Positions 1-8,582 of a stretch of 33,887 nucleotides of DNA are shown piece after piece. Origin of the DNA: Methylorubrum populi (GTDB taxonomy: Bacteria; Pseudomonadota; Alphaproteobacteria; Rhizobiales; Beijerinckiaceae); the NCBI GenBank assembly GCA_020741775.1, contig DYYG01000061.1:1-33887 (forward strand). The letters are read 5' to 3'. The position numbers and the translations under genes were made by a program. Under the pieces are notes generated by a model. It saw only the letters and a program-made list of their open reading frames with translations, was not told where the DNA came from and did not search any database. Every line of letters starts with the position of its first letter. The stretch's first letter is position 1.

Positions 1-234
1 CACGAGGGGATGCAGCTCACCCTGCACGAGCTGACCTATCGCGATCGCGGTCTCGCCACCTTCTGGGGCGGCAACCAGACCAAGACCCGCTGGATGGAGT
101 TGCCGGACCTGATCCGGGTGCTCGCCCACCATGGCTTGAGCGAGACGACGATCATCACCGACGACCCGGACTTCGTGAACGGTCCGGCCGTGACACTCGC
201 CGCGCGTCGGCCCGGCGCGTCATCACCGGCTTGA
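1..234 (+). CDS. 3' end of a possible SAM-dependent methyltransferase gene (5' part outside window)
   Basis: The frame is open from the first base and ends in TGA at 232-234, so only about the last 77 residues are visible; no upstream start can be judged. The fragment has a Trp/Gly-rich stretch (FWGGNQTKTRW) followed by a helix (LPDLIRVLAHHG) and a beta strand (ETTIITDD). This pattern resembles the C-terminal part of class I methyltransferases of the kind found near glycan genes, but the catalytic Rossmann part is missing, so this is a weak family guess. The stop codon overlaps a possible TTG start of the gatB reading frame (231), which would make the two genes adjacent and possibly co-transcribed. 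An in-frame ATG at 10 is internal and is not a convincing start. Confidence 0.4.
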   Translation, partial: HEGMQLTLHELTYRDRGLATFWGGNQTKTRWMELPDLIRVLAHHGLSETTIITDDPDFVNGPAVTLAARRPGASSPA

Positions 235-308
235 CCCGTCCCGCGCCCGCTCCCTACACACCGAACAAAGGCGCCGATCCGGCGGCGCCGGCACCGAAGT
301 CGAAGACC

Positions 309-1781
309 ATGACCGAGCACGTCGATCCGAAGAAGCTGATCAAGGGCGGCCTGCACGACTGGGAAGTCGTGATCGGCATGGAGATCCATGCCCAGGTCAC
401 GAGCCGCTCCAAGCTGTTCTCCGGCGCCTCGACCGCCTTCGGCGGCGAGCCCAACGATCACGTCTCGCTGGTCGATGCGGCCATGCCCGGCATGTTGCCG
501 GTCATCAACGAGGAATGCGTCGCGCAGGCCGTGCGCACCGGCCTCGGCCTGAAGGCGAAGATCAACCTTCGCTCGGTGTTCGACCGCAAGAACTACTTCT
601 ACCCGGATCTGCCGCAGGGCTACCAGATCTCGCAGTACAAGGATCCGATCGTCGGCGAGGGCGAGGTGCTGGTCGATCTGCCGGATGGCGGCTCGATCAC
701 CGTCGGCATCGAGCGGCTGCATCTGGAGCAGGATGCCGGCAAGTCCCTGCACGATCAGGACCCGACCAAGAGCTTCGTCGATCTCAACCGCTCCGGCGTC
801 GCGCTGATGGAGATCGTCTCCCGGCCCGACCTGCGCTCGTCGGAGGAGGCCAAGGCCTATGTGACGAAGCTGCGCACGATCCTGCGCTATCTCGGCACCT
901 GCGACGGCGACATGGAGAAGGGCAGTCTCCGCGCCGACGTGAACGTCTCCGTGCGCCGCCCCGGCGAGCCGCTCGGCACCCGCTGCGAGATCAAGAACGT
1001 CAATTCGATCCGCTTCATCGGCCAGGCGATCGAGACGGAGGCGCGCCGCCAGATCGCGATCCTGGAGGATGGCGGCAAGATCGATCAGGAGACCCGCCTG
1101 TTCGATCCCGGAAAGGGCGAGACCCGCTCCATGCGCTCGAAGGAAGAGGCGCACGATTACCGCTACTTCCCCGATCCGGACCTGCTGCCGCTCGAATTCG
1201 ATCAGGCCTTCGTCGACGGTCTGGCCTCCGGCCTGCCGGAATTGCCGGACGCCAAGAAGGCCCGCTTCATCAAGGATTTCGGCCTCTCCTCTTACGATGC
1301 CGGGGTGCTTGTCGCCGAGCGCGCCTCCGCCGATTACTTCGAGGCGGTGGCCCGCGGCCGCGACGGCAAGGCGGCGGCCAACTGGGTCATCAACGAGCTG
1401 TTCGGGCGCCTCAACAAGGAGGGGCTCTCCATCGAGGAGACGCCGGTCTCCGCCGAGCAGCTCGGCACCATCGTCGATCTCATCGGCGAGGGCGTGATCT
1501 CCGGCAAGATCGCCAAGGATCTATTCGAGATCATCTGGTCCGAGGGGGACGATCCGCGCGCCGTCGTCGAGGCCCGCGGCATGAAGCAGGTCACCGATAC
1601 CGGCGCCATCGAGGCGGCGGTGGACGCGATCATCGCCGCCAACCCGGACAAGGTCGAGCAGGCCAAGGCCAAGCCGACGCTGCTCGGCTGGTTCGTCGGA
1701 CAGACCATGAAGGCCACCGGCGGCAAGGCCAACCCGGCCGCGGTCAACGCCCTGCTGAAGGACAAGCTCGGCATCGAGTGA
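309..1781 (+). CDS. gatB: Asp-tRNA(Asn)/Glu-tRNA(Gln) amidotransferase subunit B
   Basis: GatB is the kinase and tRNA-binding subunit of the GatCAB complex. The complex converts misacylated Glu-tRNA(Gln) and Asp-tRNA(Asn) to Gln-tRNA(Gln) and Asn-tRNA(Asn), using ammonia delivered by GatA. The N-terminal hallmark VIGMEIHAQV is followed by SKLFSG, then by NYFYPDLPQGYQISQ and LMEIVSRPD, all typical GatB catalytic-cradle motifs. The C-terminal helical YqeY-like tail ends in PAAVNALLKDKLG. From ATG 309 the protein has 490 residues, the usual family length. A TTG start at 231 would add 26 low-complexity Pro/Ala residues and overlap the upstream stop (TTGA); I prefer 309 because homology begins just after it, though neither start has a strong ribosome binding site. 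gatA and gatC are not in the window. A terminator-like hairpin follows. Confidence 0.95.
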   Translation: MTEHVDPKKLIKGGLHDWEVVIGMEIHAQVTSRSKLFSGASTAFGGEPNDHVSLVDAAMPGMLPVINEECVAQAVRTGLGLKAKINLRSVFDRKNYFYPDLPQGYQISQYKDPIVGEGEVLVDLPDGGSITVGIERLHLEQDAGKSLHDQDPTKSFVDLNRSGVALMEIVSRPDLRSSEEAKAYVTKLRTILRYLGTCDGDMEKGSLRADVNVSVRRPGEPLGTRCEIKNVNSIRFIGQAIETEARRQIAILEDGGKIDQETRLFDPGKGETRSMRSKEEAHDYRYFPDPDLLPLEFDQAFVDGLASGLPELPDAKKARFIKDFGLSSYDAGVLVAERASADYFEAVARGRDGKAAANWVINELFGRLNKEGLSIEETPVSAEQLGTIVDLIGEGVISGKIAKDLFEIIWSEGDDPRAVVEARGMKQVTDTGAIEAAVDAIIAANPDKVEQAKAKPTLLGWFVGQTMKATGGKANPAAVNALLKDKLGIE

Positions 1782-1796
1782 GCCCGTCGAGAGGAG

Positions 1797-1834
1797 AACC
1801 CTTCCCGCGCGCGGTGCGAACGGGAGGGGTTTTC
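1797..1834 (+). terminator. Hairpin terminator after gatB
   Basis: An 11-bp stem (AACCCTTCCCG paired with CGGGAGGGGTT, one G-U pair) surrounds a 13-nt loop and runs into a short T-containing tail 16 bp after the gatB stop. The T-run is short, so termination may be partial. Confidence 0.55.
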
Positions 1835-1840
1835 AGCTCT

Positions 1841-1895
1841 GGTCCCGACCTGCGCTCTTTCGCCAAGCTAACCTGACTTTCGCCAGGCCGGGACC
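1841..1895. promoter_or_regulatory. Nested repeats in the leader region of the GGDEF-EAL gene
   Basis: GGTCCCG (1841-1847) and CGGGACC (1889-1895) form an inverted repeat. Between them CTTTCGCCA occurs twice in direct orientation (1857-1865 and 1877-1885), exactly 20 bp apart, about two helical turns. This spacing on one DNA face is typical of protein operators. No regulator is assigned; the remaining 180 bp to the ATG at 2076 contain only scattered AT-richer bases and no clear -35/-10 pair. Confidence 0.3.
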
Positions 1896-2075
1896 CATCT
1901 CATCAAAGGGCGATCGGGTTAAGTCGGCAGCGCGCCCACCCTGGCATTGATCTAAAACTAACCTCAGCCTGAATATGTCGTCGGTGGCCGCGATTGTTAA
2001 CGCGGGGCTGAGCGGTGTCGTCGCATGTCATTCCCTGAGAGGGCTCCGACCGAGGCGCTCCGGGGAAGGTGATCG

Positions 2076-5000
2076 ATGTCTGTGTCCCGTCCGGCACGGC
2101 CCAGCGACCGCGAAGCCGCTTTGCCTGTCCGGCCGGCGCTTCTGGAGGCCGGACTTCAGGATCATCTCGACGCCCTGTGCCAGTCGGCTGCCACCCTGTT
2201 CGACGTTCCCATCGTACTGATCCCGCTGGTGGACGAGGACCGTTTCCAGTTCCGGGCCCGCTGCGGGATCGATGACGACGGCATCGACCGGGAGGGAGCC
2301 TTCTGCAACTACACGATCCGGCAGCGGCGGGGCGAGCTTCTTGTCGTTCCCGATCTCACCCTCGACGAGCGCTTCGCCCAGAACCCCCTCGTGATCGGCC
2401 CGCCGCAGGCCCGCTTCTATGCCGGGGTGGCCATCGGCTCGGTGACCGGACGGACCATCGGGACGCTCTGCCTGATGGACCGCATCCCGCGATCGGACTT
2501 CACGCCGGCCCAACGGCGCGCGCTTCAGGAAATGGCGCTGATCGCCGAAGCCCATCTCCATCTCTACGAGGCTCGGCTCGCGGGCCAAGCCGAGACCGCC
2601 GAGCGCAGCGGCGAGGAAGCGCGTCTGGCGGAGTGGGAGGCCCGTCTCAGGGCAACCGAGGCCGCCCAGGCCATGGTCGAGGACGTCGCCTGTTTCGGCT
2701 ACTGGCGGATCGACGCTGCCGCCAGCACCATCGTGTGGTCGGAAGGGGTCGCGCGGATCTTCGGGCGCAATACCGGGCTCGCCCCGCTGAGCCTCGAGAC
2801 CCATGTCGGCTACTACCATCCGGACGATCGCGAGCGGATCGTCTGGACCGTCTCCGAGGCGTTGGCCGGCCGCGGCAGCACCCAGACCGGCTATGAGCAT
2901 CGCGCCCGGATCATCCGCCCGGACGGCGAGGAACGGGTTATCGGCGTGCATGGCCTTGCCGAGCATGACGATGCCGGCCGGCTCGTCTCGATCTTCGGTG
3001 TCTGCCTCGACCTTACCGAACTCACTCGATCCGAGCAGCAATTGCGCGATGCCGGCGAGGTGATGCGCACCACGCTCGAGGCGATGGACCAAGGGCTTGT
3101 GATGGTCGGCGCCGATCGCCGGATCAGGTTCCTCAACCAGCGCGCCCGCGACTTGCTCGGCCTGCCGGAATCCGTCCTGCACGAAGGAGCGTCCTGGGCG
3201 GCGGTGCGGCGCTTCCAAGTCGAGCGCGGCGAGTTCCGCCAGGTTCCCGCCGGCCTCCGGGAATGGCTGGAACGTGGCCGCTCCCTGCCCTCCTGCCTGG
3301 ATTACGAGCGCACGCGGCCCGACGGGACCGTGCTGGAGGTGCGGCTCGTGCCGCTGCCCTCCGGAGGCTTGGTCTTTACCTATACCGATCTGACCGCGCG
3401 GCGGCGGAGCGAAGCGGCCCTGCGTTCCGTCGAGGCCGATTATCAATCCCTGTTCCAGAACGCGGTGATCGGCGTCTATCGGGCTCGTCTCGACGGGAGC
3501 ATCGTGCAGGCCAACCGGGCGCTGGCACGGCTGCACGGTTACGACGCCGATCGCGGCCTCTTCGTGCCGACCAGCGGCTTCAGCCATGATTGGTATGCCG
3601 AGCCCGGCCGCCACGAGGCCTTCCTCACGCTCCTGCGCCAGAAGGGCCATGTCGAGGATTTCGTGTCCGAGGTGCGCCGCCATGCCGGCGGCGAGCGCAT
3701 CTGGGTGTCCGAGACCGCCTGGGTGGTCCGCGATCCCGAGGGCAAGCCGATCTGCTTCGAGGGAACGGTGGCGGATGCGACGGAGCGCAAGCGGACGCAG
3801 GCGCTGATCGAGCACATGGCCCGCCACGACACCCTGACGGGGCTGCCGAACCGCAGGCTGTTCCAGGCGGTTCTGACCAGCGAGATCAGAAATGCCCAGC
3901 GCGATGGCGGCTGGGTCGCGGTCCTCTGTTGCGACCTCGACCGGTTCAAGGCGGTCAACGACACCTTCGGCCATCCGGCGGGCGATGCACTGCTCCGCGT
4001 CGTCGCCCAGCGCTTCAAAGAGGTTCTGAGAGAGGGCGACCTCGTGGCCCGGCTCGGCGGCGACGAATTCGCCGTCATCCTGCCCGGCGGCGACGATCCC
4101 GGCTGCATCGCCGCCATCGCCCGCCGGCTGATCCAGCTCATCGAGCGGCCGATCGATCTCGATGGTCGCGCCACCACCGTCGGTGTCAGCATCGGCATCG
4201 CGGTTGGCCCACGGGATGGTGGCTGTGCCGATACCCTGTTCAAGAACGCCGACATCGCGCTCTATCGGGCCAAGGATTCCGGGCGCAACACCTTCCGCTT
4301 CTACGAGAGCGGCATGGACCAAGCGGTCGCGACCCGGAACCTGCTGGAAATCGATCTGCGCAACGCGATCCGCTACGGCGGCTTCGCGATGCATTACCAG
4401 CCCATCGTCGAGCTCGCCGGACGGGCGGTCCGGGGCTTCGAGGCGCTGCTGCGCTGGGAGCATCCCGTGCGCGGCCCCGTGTCCCCCAGCGAATTCATCC
4501 CGCTGGCGGAAGAGACCGGCCTGATCACCCAGCTCGGCGCCTGGGCCCTGAACGAGGCCTGCGGCGAGGCCGCCGCCTGGCCGGGCGATCTGCGGGTCGC
4601 CGTCAACGTATCGGCGGTGCAGTTCCTCAAGACCGGCCTTGAGCAGACCGTCATGCGCGCGCTGGCCGCGTCGGGGTTGCCGGCGGAGCGGCTGGAGCTG
4701 GAGATCACCGAGAGCGTGCTGATGCAGGATTCCGACAGCGTGATCGAATGCCTGCACCGCCTGCGATCCATGGGCGTGCGGATCGCGCTCGACGATTTCG
4801 GCACCGGCTACTCATCCCTCAGCTATCTGTGCCGGTTCCCCTTCGACAAGATCAAGATCGATCGCTCCTTCATTCGCGATATCGACGAACCAGTGGCGGC
4901 GGCGGTGGTGCGGGCTGTGGTGGGTCTGGGTGAGCACTTGAGCGCGACGGTCACCGCCGAGGGCGTCGAGACCGAGGAACAGCTGGAGCGCATCCGCAGC

Positions 5001-5093
5001 AAGGGCTGCACCGAGGCGCAGGGTTTCCTGCTCGGGCGGCCGAAATCCGCCGAAGCCACCCGGACCCTCGTCCTCGCCGAGAGGGCGGCCTGA
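2076..5093 (+). CDS. GAF-PAS-PAS-PAS-GGDEF-EAL cyclic-di-GMP synthase/phosphodiesterase
   Basis: This 1005-residue sensor enzyme lacks obvious membrane segments. Order: GAF domain (about 30-165), short coiled linker, three PAS-like domains (about 205-315, 325-440, 455-570), GGDEF domain (about 580-735) and EAL domain (about 755-995). The GGDEF signature is intact (661-665) and is preceded by the RxxD product-inhibition site REGD (652-655), so diguanylate cyclase activity is plausible. The EAL motif is intact (789-791), and TES, LDDFGTGYSS and TAEGVET further on indicate a complete phosphodiesterase metal site. Both activities may therefore coexist, gated by the GAF/PAS ligands. The start at 2076 is supported by GGGGAAGG at 2062-2069. 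The gene converges on dctD with a 14-bp gap holding a perfect hairpin. Ligands and net direction of c-di-GMP turnover cannot be read from sequence. Confidence 0.95.
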   Translation: MSVSRPARPSDREAALPVRPALLEAGLQDHLDALCQSAATLFDVPIVLIPLVDEDRFQFRARCGIDDDGIDREGAFCNYTIRQRRGELLVVPDLTLDERFAQNPLVIGPPQARFYAGVAIGSVTGRTIGTLCLMDRIPRSDFTPAQRRALQEMALIAEAHLHLYEARLAGQAETAERSGEEARLAEWEARLRATEAAQAMVEDVACFGYWRIDAAASTIVWSEGVARIFGRNTGLAPLSLETHVGYYHPDDRERIVWTVSEALAGRGSTQTGYEHRARIIRPDGEERVIGVHGLAEHDDAGRLVSIFGVCLDLTELTRSEQQLRDAGEVMRTTLEAMDQGLVMVGADRRIRFLNQRARDLLGLPESVLHEGASWAAVRRFQVERGEFRQVPAGLREWLERGRSLPSCLDYERTRPDGTVLEVRLVPLPSGGLVFTYTDLTARRRSEAALRSVEADYQSLFQNAVIGVYRARLDGSIVQANRALARLHGYDADRGLFVPTSGFSHDWYAEPGRHEAFLTLLRQKGHVEDFVSEVRRHAGGERIWVSETAWVVRDPEGKPICFEGTVADATERKRTQALIEHMARHDTLTGLPNRRLFQAVLTSEIRNAQRDGGWVAVLCCDLDRFKAVNDTFGHPAGDALLRVVAQRFKEVLREGDLVARLGGDEFAVILPGGDDPGCIAAIARRLIQLIERPIDLDGRATTVGVSIGIAVGPRDGGCADTLFKNADIALYRAKDSGRNTFRFYESGMDQAVATRNLLEIDLRNAIRYGGFAMHYQPIVELAGRAVRGFEALLRWEHPVRGPVSPSEFIPLAEETGLITQLGAWALNEACGEAAAWPGDLRVAVNVSAVQFLKTGLEQTVMRALAASGLPAERLELEITESVLMQDSDSVIECLHRLRSMGVRIALDDFGTGYSSLSYLCRFPFDKIKIDRSFIRDIDEPVAAAVVRAVVGLGEHLSATVTAEGVETEEQLERIRSKGCTEAQGFLLGRPKSAEATRTLVLAERAA

Positions 5094-5106
5094 CCGGCGC
5101 GGCCGG
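5094..5106. terminator. Short perfect hairpin between convergent stops
   Basis: CCGGC-GCG-GCCGG fills the 14-bp gap between the GGDEF-EAL stop and the dctD stop. It lacks a T-run on either strand, so it may be a weak bidirectional transcription barrier rather than a full intrinsic terminator. Confidence 0.3.
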
Positions 5107-5107
5107 C

Positions 5108-6460
5108 TCAGCGGAAATCGGTGGGGGCGAGGCCGTAGCGGGCGATCTTGTCGTAGAGCGTCTTGCGGGGCACGCCGAGGGATTCGGCGGCCAGCCGCAC
5201 ATCGCCGCCGGCCATGATGAGTTCCTCGCGGATCAGACCGCGCTCGAAGCGCTCGACCTGCTCGGACAGGCTGAGCGCCTTCGCAGAGGCGGCCTCCGGG
5301 ACGGCCTGCCCGGCGAGGCCGAGGGCGCAGCGTTCCGCGAAATGGTCGAGTTCGCGCACGTTGCCGGGCCAGGAATGGCGCAGCAGGTGATCGCGCATCG
5401 CGCCCGTCACGGCGGGCGCCTCGCGGCCGAACCGGGCGGCGGCCCGGGCCAGAAAGTGCTGGAACAGCAGCAGGATGTCCTCGCGTCGCTGCCGTAGGGG
5501 TGGAATCGCCACGGTGACCACGTTGAGCCGGTGGTAGAGGTCGTCGCGGAAGGTGCCCGAGGCGGCTTCCTGGCCGAGATCGACCTTGGTGGCCGAGACG
5601 ACCCGCATGTCGATGGGCCGGCGTTCGTTGGTGCCCAGTGGTTCCACCACCCGCTCCTGCAGCACCCGCAGCAGCTTCACCTGGAGCGCGAGCGGCATGC
5701 TCTCGATCTCGTCGAGGAACAGCGTTCCGCCCTGCGCGTGCTCGATGCGCCCGACCCGCCGCTTGAGCGCCCCGGTGAAGGCGCCGGCCTCGTGGCCGAA
5801 CAACTCGCTCTCGACCACGCTGTCGGGCAGCGCGCCGCAATTCATGGCGACGAAGTTCTTCGCCGCACGCCGGCTCCAGCGGTGCAGGGCGCTGGCCACC
5901 ACCTCCTTGCCCGAACCGGTCTCGCCGAGGACCAGCACATCGACATCGGCCCCGGCCACGTCGCGCACGAGACGGCGCAGGCGAACGATTTCCGGTGAGA
6001 TGCCGAGGAAGGCCGGATCCTCCTCGATCGCCGCGTCGAGCCGGGCATGGAGGCGGCGATTCTCGAGAATCAGGCGACGATGGTCGAGGGCACGGCGCAC
6101 CGAGCCGAGCAGCGCCTCCGCCGGATAGGGCTTGGCGAGGAAGTCGTAGGCGCCGGCCCGCATCGCCCCCACCGCCATGGAGATGTCGCCATGCCCGGTG
6201 ATGAGGATCACCGGCAGGTCGGCATCGATGGCGCGGAGGCGCTCGAACAGGGCGCGCCCGTCGAGGCCCGGCAGCCGCACGTCGCTTACCACCACGCCCG
6301 GCGGTTCCGCCCGGATCGCCGCCAGCGCGGCTTCCGCCGTCTCGAAGGTCTCGACGTAAAATCCGTCGAGTTCCAGGCTCTGACGGTTGGCGCGCCGCAC
6401 GTCCTCCTCGTCATCGATGAAGACGATCCGCTCGGAGGCCGACGCCGGCTCGCTGCTCAT
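5108..6460 (-). CDS. dctD: C4-dicarboxylate response regulator, NtrC-type sigma-54 activator
   Basis: This 450-residue protein has the full NtrC layout. The receiver domain has acidic residues D16/D17, phosphoacceptor D60 and K110. The AAA+ domain has Walker A GETGSGKE (179-186), the sigma-54 contact loop GAFTGA (226-231), Walker B GGTLFLDE (244-251) and arginine-finger region FRDDLYHRL. A C-terminal Fis-type helix-turn-helix lies at about 420-442 (LAAESLGVPRKTLYDKI). Neighbouring dctB and the divergent dctA identify it as DctD, which activates dctA when phosphorylated. Its start overlaps the dctB stop by 4 bp (ATGA), indicating translational coupling. All residues needed for ATP hydrolysis and sigma-54 engagement are present. 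Other NtrC-type regulators share this layout, so the DctD call rests mainly on context. Confidence 0.92.
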   Translation of the reverse strand: MSSEPASASERIVFIDDEEDVRRANRQSLELDGFYVETFETAEAALAAIRAEPPGVVVSDVRLPGLDGRALFERLRAIDADLPVILITGHGDISMAVGAMRAGAYDFLAKPYPAEALLGSVRRALDHRRLILENRRLHARLDAAIEEDPAFLGISPEIVRLRRLVRDVAGADVDVLVLGETGSGKEVVASALHRWSRRAAKNFVAMNCGALPDSVVESELFGHEAGAFTGALKRRVGRIEHAQGGTLFLDEIESMPLALQVKLLRVLQERVVEPLGTNERRPIDMRVVSATKVDLGQEAASGTFRDDLYHRLNVVTVAIPPLRQRREDILLLFQHFLARAAARFGREAPAVTGAMRDHLLRHSWPGNVRELDHFAERCALGLAGQAVPEAASAKALSLSEQVERFERGLIREELIMAGGDVRLAAESLGVPRKTLYDKIARYGLAPTDFR

Positions 6461-8322
6461 GTGGTCTCCAGGCTCCCCGCTCGCGCATCCTTCGGCGCAT
6501 CCGCCCGCGCCAGTTCCATTCGGAAAATGGTGCCCTCCGGCCCCGAGCGCAGGCCGAGCGTGCCGCCGCCTTCCTCGACGATGCCGCGGGAGATCGCCAG
6601 ACCGAGGCCCAGGCCTTCGGATTTGGTGGTGAAGAACGGGTCGAACACCTGGGCCCGCACCGTGTCCGGGATGCCGGGACCGTTATCGGCAACCTCGACC
6701 GCCACCCTCCCATCGGTGACTTCAACTCCCAAACTGACCGACGGGGCCGGCCGCCCGGACACGGCGTCGAGGGCGTTCTGGAGCAGGTTGACCACGACCT
6801 GTTCCAGGCGCGGCCCGTCGCCGAGAACGGCGAGGCCGGGAGGCAGCTCCGGCGTGGCGAGGGTGATCCCGGCCTGCGCGGCGCGGGCGCCGACCACTTC
6901 CAGGCTGCCGCGCACGATCTCGGCGAGGGCCACCGGCTCGCGCCGGCCGGAAGCGCGGCGGGCGAAGCCCTTGAGCTGGCGGGTCAGAGTGCCGATGCGC
7001 TCGGTAAGCCGGCCGATGGCCGAGACGTTCTCCGCCGCATCCTCGACCCGCCCGCGGCTGACGAGGATCGCGGTGTTGTCGGCATAGGAGCGGATCGCCG
7101 CCAGGGGCTGGTTGATCTCGTGGGCCATGCTGGCGGCGAATTGCCCGAGGGCCGCGAGGCGCCCGGCCTGGGCGAGCTCCCGGCCCAGGCGCTCCCGCTC
7201 GGCCTCGGCGCGGCGACGCTCCTCGATCTCTGCGAGGAGTTGCCGGTTGGCTTCGCTGAGGGCCCGGGTGCGCTCCGCCACCCGCGCTTCCAGCTCCTCG
7301 CGCCGGGCGGCGGCCTCCGCGAGCCGGGCGCGGATCCGGCGGCGCCGGCCGATCAGGGTGGCGAGGCCGCCCCAGGCCAGCCCGGTCGCCAGCAGGGCGA
7401 TGACCCGCCCCTGCGCCACCTCGCGCTGCACGGCGGCGGCGATCGGGGTCAGGGTATGGAGCCGCCAATCGGTGCCGGGGATCGCCGCATCGCGCATCAG
7501 CGCCGGCCAAGCGGGCGTTGCGGCGCCGCCGACCCGGACGAGGTCGGGCGAGGTCTCCCGCAGCCCTTCGAGGGGGAAGAGCGGAAGGGGCGAGAGCGGC
7601 GCGCCGCCGAATTCCAGCGCCTCGCGGATGCGCCGCCGCTCGGCCTCGTCGATCCCGCGCAGGGCCTGGAAACGCCAGCCCGGCTCGCTCGCCACCAGCA
7701 CGATGCCGCGGGAATCGGTCACGAACACGCTCTCGCGGCCCGCCCGCCACGCGGCCTCGATCCCGTCGAACTCGATCTTGACGACGACGACCCCGGCCGA
7801 GCGGGGCAGCCGCCGGGCGAGGTAGTAGCCCGGCCGGCCGCTCACCGTGCCGAGGGCGAATTGCGAGCCCGCCCCCGCAGCCATGGCCTGTTTGAAATAG
7901 GGCCGGAAGGCATAGTCGCGGCCGACGAAGCTCTTCTCGGCGCCGGCATTGCTAGCGGCTACGGTCACGCCGTCCGCGCCGATCACGTAGATCACCGCGG
8001 CGCCGGTGGCCTCGGCGATCTGCGCGAGCCGCCCGTTCACCCCCGCCACGAGGGTGGGGTCCGGGGCAGGCTCGACCACACGGGCAATCTCGGGATCGGC
8101 GGCGAGCGCCAGGGGCAGCGAGCTCTGCGTCTGCATCTCGGCGCGCAGGGCCGCGACGTGAAGGCCCAGGGCCGAGGTCGCCGTGCGCCGCAGATCGGCC
8201 AGAGCCCAGCGCTCCGCCACCCGGCCGCCGAGCCAACCGGCCAGCACCAGGGCCGCCAGACCGGCGAGCGCGATGAGCGTGCGGCGATACCCGTGGCGGG
8301 AGAGCGTGAAGGTCTCGATCAC
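6457..8322 (-). CDS. dctB: C4-dicarboxylate sensor histidine kinase
   Basis: This 621-residue membrane kinase has TM1 at about 14-34, a periplasmic double-Cache sensor to about 300 and TM2 at about 305-325. The sensor contains the DctB-like ligand motif GRDYAFRPYFKQAM (134-147). A charged coiled coil (330-390) leads to the HisKA domain with H401 in MAHEINQPLAAIRSYADN. The catalytic domain has an N-box (about 508-520), DNGPGIP (547-552), FDPFFTTK (560-567) and GLGLGLAI (570-577). It should phosphorylate DctD in response to periplasmic succinate, malate or fumarate; in characterised rhizobia DctA itself modulates DctB signalling. It is co-transcribed with dctD through a 4-bp overlap and divergent from dctA. 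The start at 8322 places the first TM segment at the correct distance and leaves 312 bp of shared regulatory DNA. Confidence 0.93.
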   Translation of the reverse strand: MIETFTLSRHGYRRTLIALAGLAALVLAGWLGGRVAERWALADLRRTATSALGLHVAALRAEMQTQSSLPLALAADPEIARVVEPAPDPTLVAGVNGRLAQIAEATGAAVIYVIGADGVTVAASNAGAEKSFVGRDYAFRPYFKQAMAAGAGSQFALGTVSGRPGYYLARRLPRSAGVVVVKIEFDGIEAAWRAGRESVFVTDSRGIVLVASEPGWRFQALRGIDEAERRRIREALEFGGAPLSPLPLFPLEGLRETSPDLVRVGGAATPAWPALMRDAAIPGTDWRLHTLTPIAAAVQREVAQGRVIALLATGLAWGGLATLIGRRRRIRARLAEAAARREELEARVAERTRALSEANRQLLAEIEERRRAEAERERLGRELAQAGRLAALGQFAASMAHEINQPLAAIRSYADNTAILVSRGRVEDAAENVSAIGRLTERIGTLTRQLKGFARRASGRREPVALAEIVRGSLEVVGARAAQAGITLATPELPPGLAVLGDGPRLEQVVVNLLQNALDAVSGRPAPSVSLGVEVTDGRVAVEVADNGPGIPDTVRAQVFDPFFTTKSEGLGLGLAISRGIVEEGGGTLGLRSGPEGTIFRMELARADAPKDARAGSLETT

Positions 8323-8336
8323 GGGCGTCTGCCCGG

Positions 8337-8382
8337 TGCGGAATGCCGGAACGGATCGTGGGCCGCCGTGCGGATTACCGCA
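8337..8382. promoter_or_regulatory. Two tandem candidate DctD-binding sites
   Basis: Site 1 is TGCGGAATGCCGGA (8337-8350) and site 2 is the perfect palindrome TGCGGATTACCGCA (8369-8382). Both follow TGCGG-N4-CCG(C/G)A, and their centres are 32 bp apart, about three helical turns. They lie about 100-145 bp upstream of the sigma-54 -12 element of dctA. Tandem DctD sites upstream of a sigma-54 promoter are the known arrangement in rhizobial dctA. Assignment to DctD is inference from position and symmetry. Confidence 0.7.
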
Positions 8383-8467
8383 ACGCGGTCCGGGCCGCCG
8401 TCGAGCCAGGACTGTGAAATATCATTCATGCCAAACAGTTAGCAAAAAGTTTCCAGGCCCGGCGGGC

Positions 8468-8483
8468 TGGCACGAGGGTTGCC
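8468..8483 (+). promoter_or_regulatory. Sigma-54 promoter of dctA
   Basis: TGGCACGAGGGTTGCC contains the -24 TGGCAC and -12 TTGC elements with exactly 10 bases between the GG and GC doublets, a near-consensus sigma-54 promoter. Transcription should start near 8494, giving an unusually long leader of about 140 nt before the ATG at 8635. An AT-rich stretch (8412-8453) between the DctD-like sites and this promoter could allow DNA bending; I did not find a convincing IHF consensus in it. Confidence 0.88.
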
Positions 8484-8505
8484 ATTCATATCGCGAAACG
8501 CAGCC

Positions 8506-8582
8506 ATGACCTAACCGCAGAGCTGTGGGCCGCGAGGCCAAAAGCAAGAGCGGACGCTCTCCGAGACCTCCGGAAAGGAGAC
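8506..8582 (+). promoter_or_regulatory. Structured dctA leader with a two-codon upstream ORF
   Basis: The predicted dctA leader contains ATG-ACC-TAA (8506-8514), a hairpin AGAGC-GGAC-GCTCT further on, and a Shine-Dalgarno-like AAAGGAGA (8575-8582) whose GGAG can pair with an adjacent CTCC. None is at translation distance from the real start at 8635, which has its own GGGAGA (8622-8627). A role in post-transcriptional control is possible but not shown. Confidence 0.25.

Noticed and set aside
1930..1975. TGGCATTGATCTAAAA upstream of the GGDEF-EAL gene as a sigma-54 promoter.
   Set aside because: No GC doublet at the -12 position.
2028..4757. A 909-codon open frame on the minus strand opposite the GGDEF-EAL gene.
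   Set aside because: It is a mirror of strong GC codon bias in the real gene; no domain or sensible composition. Its overlap with intact GAF/PAS/GGDEF motifs on the other strand settles it.
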